Source of the DNA: an uncultured bacterium
Lineage (GTDB): Bacteria > Bacillota > Clostridia > Lachnospirales > Lachnospiraceae
NCBI GenBank assembly: GCA_947063875.1
Contig: CAMSTY010000005.1
Span: 27,281 to 91,280, forward strand
Direction: 5' to 3'
Length of the DNA stretch: 64,000 nucleotides
This document shows, one piece after another, positions 61,603 to 64,000 of this stretch. The first letter of the stretch is position 1, and every line of letters starts with the position of its first letter. A program made the translations under genes and the position numbers. The notes beneath the pieces were generated by a model. It made no database searches, had not been told where the DNA came from, and saw only the letters and a program-made list of their open reading frames with translations.

Positions 61603-61632
61603 ATTATACACAAAAAGAGGGGCAAAAAGCAA
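61603..61632 (-). promoter_or_regulatory. Promoter of the topoisomerase operon
   Basis: Minus-strand TTGCTT (61627-61632), an 18-nt spacer and TATAAT (61603-61608), 55 bp before the ATG. The -35 lies in an arm of a long inverted repeat. Confidence 0.65.
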
Positions 61633-61678
61633 GCAGTTTATCGAACTTACTTTCGATTCCTTGCTTCCAATTTGCCCC
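61619..61678. repeat. 60-bp imperfect inverted repeat in the topoisomerase promoter
   Basis: Three nested arms: GGGGCAAA/TTTGCCCC (61619-61626 with 61671-61678), AAGCAAG/CTTGCTT (61627-61633 with 61660-61666) and ATCGAA/TTCGAT (61640-61645 with 61652-61657). As RNA on the minus strand it would be a long hairpin, possibly the terminator of the tannase-like gene; as DNA it could extrude. Confidence 0.7.
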
Positions 61679-61845
61679 GTGGACAGCAATCTGGCTGCCG
61701 TCCCTGCCCCGCCCCAGGATTCCCTCACCTCTCCCGGGGCCGCCTCATCCTGCCCCTTTGCCATGGCAGTCTGTCCGGCCTCTGCAAACTCATGAGTATT
61801 CGTCACGGCAGCAATGACCGTTGCCGGATGGCGCAGGGTGTGGAA

Positions 61846-63330
61846 TTACTTCATGAGTTCATTTTCTCCCTGCCCTGCATCAAGCTGGTCAAATGCCCCA
61901 AGATTCTTTGACACGCATTTAAAGGCTTTCACAAAATCGCTGATGCTTGTAATTGTGGCTGTATTGGTCTTTTCATCATAGACAACCCAGGTGCCGTTTG
62001 CGTTGAGTGCATCCATATAGTCGATGACCGTTTCATAGATTCCGGAAACCGTAATGCCATTTGCACTTTCTGTACGGAATATATCATCCTGATATCCATA
62101 AGGAACCTCTCCATCCATTCTCCGAGATTCTTTACCGCCGTCTTTCATGCCTTCTGGTCTGCCAAGTCCGCCGAAATCGCCGTCTCCATCTGGTCCTGCA
62201 AAATCACCGTTTCTTCCGGGTCCGCCAATTCTGCCCATTTCGCCGGGACCTCCGTCATTTCCTCTGGAGGCAGATGAATCATATGGGAATTTTGTATCCA
62301 AAAGGAAATTATTCAAAGACTCTTCAATGACGCCAACCATGTAATCATAATAGCTGCCTGCCTGATAGATGCCATCTTCTGATTCTTCAAGAGTCATAAC
62401 GTTTCCGTTTTCGTCTTTTATTCTCGCCTGATTGACATAATCAGCAAAAGAAGCAGCCATCGCATCAGAAATCGCCTGTTCCTCATCGGAAAGTCCGCTT
62501 CTTGTTACGCCCATCATCCACTCATAAGCTTCATCCGCACTGTCCAGGTTGGTGATCGGACACCAGGCCATCGAACCGTAAACAGCGTCGCTGACACCTT
62601 GTACCGCACCGATTTGTTCCAGATAAGGATCATAAAGTACGCTGTCGCCGGTTGCGCCGACAAGAGCAGACTGCGCGCCGCCGCCGCTCATGCCAAATAC
62701 AAACAGCCTCTCCGTATCTCCGGGAATAATATCATCTACATACCGCAGATAGCGGATCGCAGCCTTGATATCCGTAACACCGGCAGGCGCACCTGCGTCT
62801 CTTCCACGGCACCCTGCATGGACATATACGATACCGGACTCCATGTACTCTGTCAGACTCGTATAGGCTGTTAATGCTGCCTGCGCCGAATACCCCGGTG
62901 TTTCAATCGGCATGACAATCGGCGCCGTTTCAGCCGTATAGCCATTCACGATTGCATCTAAATCTATCTCGCAAGTATAGGTTCCGTCACCGTTGTCTGT
63001 TCCCGAAAAATAGTTGCCCGGCACAAATATTGCCAAATTTTCATAAGTCGCGTCCGCCGGGTCTTCACAATACAATATGCCCATTTGATAATAGACATGA
63101 TCGTCTGATTGATACATCCATTTTGACATATCTATCTTTTCTAAATTTGTAACGATACTTCCGGAAAGATCCGTTTCATCCTGCACAATGCCTTCTGTCT
63201 GCGTTTCTGACTCCACTCCTGCTTGTGTATCTTTCGTTGTTCCAGCGTCATCAGTTGACGATGCTCCACAGGCTGTCAACTGGCAGAACAGCAGTGCAGC
63301 CAATCCCGCTGCCGTCATTTTTTTCCACAT
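61846..63330 (-). pseudogene. Tannase/feruloyl-esterase-like lipoprotein, apparently C-terminally truncated
   Basis: 494 aa from ATG 63330 (MWKKMTAAGLAALLF), with GGAGG 9 nt upstream. Lipobox LTACG (Cys 21). The fold matches bacterial tannases: GCRGRDAGAPAGVTDIKAAI near 173-192, nucleophile FGMSGGGAQS (Ser 215) and WCPITNLDSADEAYEWMMG. A Gly-rich insert (about 375-420) follows. The protein ends shortly after CVSKNLGAFDQLDAGQGEN, about where bacterial tannases continue with the segment holding the catalytic Asp and His. I therefore call it truncated; if the pair lies elsewhere it may be a functional shorter enzyme. The neighbour downstream is the topoisomerase operon. Confidence 0.6.
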
Positions 63331-63568
63331 ATGTTTATTCCTCCATTCTATTGTTTTGGAGCGTTTTATTATGCGAACTGCCATCCGCAGCAGATATGTG
63401 ATACTGCAACCCACAGTTTACTGCCTCTTTTAAATTGACGTTAAGCAAATCACAAAGACACAAGCTACTTCATCAAACCAGCTAAAATATTATCAAAAAT
63501 GGCCTAAAAAGTCACCTTTTATCCTTTATTTTTATAATTTGGGTAATACTCAAGTTAAGTAGTTTCAG

Positions 63569-63592
63569 ACGGTTTTATACGGCATCTTACGG
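63569..63592. repeat. Three ACGG motifs at 10-bp period
   Basis: ACGG at 63569, 63579 and 63589, within ACGGTTTTATACGGCATCTT. The helical phasing suggests possible protein binding; no protein is identified. Confidence 0.35.
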
Positions 63593-63609
63593 TTTGTTCA
63601 AAAACACGC

Positions 63610-63670
63610 AAAAAAACCCCAACATGCCTTGTGTTCTCCAATAAATCGGAAATTCACGTGGCTTTTGGGG
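63610..63670 (-). terminator. Terminator-like structure with long stem
   Basis: Minus-strand CCCCAA (63665-63670) and TTGGGG (63617-63622), with inner GCC/GGC pairs, then TTTTTTT. It can terminate tRNA transcription or a small RNA. Confidence 0.55.
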
Positions 63671-63823
63671 CCTTTTTCATATCATGTTAAATTTTCAGGT
63701 TTTAAAGGTTACATTTTCATCTGCCTCGCTAACTTTTGGAGCATTGTATCCGGGAAGCCGCAAAAAATCAAGGTTTTTCGGCTTTTGCAAATATTGTTTC
63801 CATGTTGCTACACAATTTTCAAA

Positions 63824-63896
63824 AGCTCCCGGCCGGACTCGAACCGGCGACCCACGCATTACGAATGCGTTGCGCTACCAACTGCGCTACGGAAGC
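63824..63896 (-). tRNA. tRNA-Thr (anticodon CGT)
   Basis: 73 nt. Acceptor GCTTCCG pairs with CGGGAGC (one T/G pair); D-arm GCGCAGTTGGTAGCGC; anticodon stem ACGCA/TGCGT with loop TTCGTAA giving CGT; T-arm GCCGGTTCGAGTCCGGC. CCA is not encoded (TTT follows). Confidence 0.95.
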
Positions 63897-63915
63897 AGCT
63901 GTAAAGAAAATGTAT

Positions 63916-63944
63916 AAAAATGCTTTGGACAATGTCCAAAGCAT
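63916..63944 (-). terminator. Terminator between the two tRNA genes
   Basis: Minus-strand ATGCTTTGGAC-ATT-GTCCAAAGCAT, then TTTTTATAC. A perfect 11-bp stem. Confidence 0.75.
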
Positions 63945-63948
63945 TTTA

Positions 63949-64000
63949 TGACCTCACCGGGAATCGAACCCGGGTTTACGCCGTGAGAGGGCGTCGTCTT
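63949..64000 (-). tRNA. tRNA-Glu (anticodon CTC), 5' part outside the window
   Basis: 3' half is visible: anticodon stem ACGCC/GGCGT with loop CTCTCAC giving CTC, T-arm CCGGGTTCGATTCCCGG and acceptor TGAGGTC with discriminator A. The 5' acceptor strand and D-arm lie beyond base 64000. Confidence 0.88.

Larger units (their letters stand above)
63331..63823. other. Non-coding stretch between the tannase-like gene and tRNA-Thr
   Basis: About 490 bp, AT-rich, no real ORF. It contains three ACGG repeats spaced exactly 10 bp apart (63569-63592) and a terminator-like structure (63610-63670). Confidence 0.5.

Noticed and set aside
63629-63951. Overlapping plus-strand ORFs containing SRPDSNRRPTHYECVALPT or similar
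   Set aside because: These are the well-known spurious translations across a tRNA gene (here tRNA-Thr on the minus strand).

Overview
The window looks like the chromosome of a spore-forming, anaerobic Firmicute of the Lachnospiraceae type. The evidence is an alpha/beta-type small acid-soluble spore protein, a YlbJ-like sporulation membrane protein beside coaD and rsmD, a McsA-McsB-ClpC arginine-phosphorylation module, an Asp23/YloV pair, a LoaP antiterminator, a biotin-dependent sodium-pump decarboxylase cluster and strong GGAGG ribosome-binding sites. No genus can be assigned from sequence alone. Most of the window is core genome; the accessory-looking parts are the two ends and an AT-rich stretch at about 4.6-6.6 kb.

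Layout. 1-4.5 kb: the promoter-proximal end of a surface-polysaccharide operon on the minus strand, headed by the NusG paralog LoaP with a two-hairpin leader, an intrinsic terminator, a DegT aminotransferase, a remnant ORF, a sugar-phosphate transferase, a NeuD-type acetyltransferase and a FemAB-like acyltransferase cut by the window edge. 4.6-6.6 kb: AT-rich decaying module, a truncated alpha/beta hydrolase divergent from a LysR gene with an internal TGA. 6.7-16 kb: housekeeping run (membrane protein, lipase-like hydrolase, RluA and RsuA pseudouridine synthases, SDR, YgiQ radical SAM protein, HAD phosphatase, RsmF-like methyltransferase). 16-22 kb: secreted DUF5050-like protein, YlbJ-like protein, coiled-coil protein, coaD, rsmD, a 6S-like structured RNA, galM and a spore protein. 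22-30.8 kb: recG, DAK2/YloV, Asp23, an amino-acid ABC transporter with an attenuator-like leader, radA and a small conserved protein. 30.9-35.5 kb: clpC-mcsB-mcsA led by a GntR regulator where CtsR is usual. 35.6-39.5 kb: a cohesin-domain membrane protein and an SH3/glucosaminidase protein. 39.6-45 kb: a five-gene biotin decarboxylase/transcarboxylase-like operon. 45-57 kb: D,D-carboxypeptidase, DinB, DUF1576 protein, a second RsmF-like enzyme, AzlCD, LysR, zinc dehydrogenase, MATE pump and asd. 57-62 kb: type II topoisomerase subunits A and B. 62-64 kb: a tannase-like lipoprotein lacking its C-terminus and two tRNA genes (Thr-CGT and a partial Glu-CTC).

How it works together. LoaP probably lets RNA polymerase read through the terminator placed between loaP and the polysaccharide genes. 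The carboxylase operon carries two different carboxyltransferases, one biotin carrier and the membrane beta and gamma subunits, so it resembles a transcarboxylase joined to a sodium pump. McsAB/ClpC forms the protein quality-control unit. The most interesting observations are the LoaP leader and terminator arrangement, the two-carboxyltransferase cluster, the GntR-for-CtsR replacement, the rod-shaped RNA upstream of galM, the micro-ORF/terminator leader of the ABC operon and the long palindrome in the topoisomerase promoter. All function calls are from reading translations and motifs; no database search was run.
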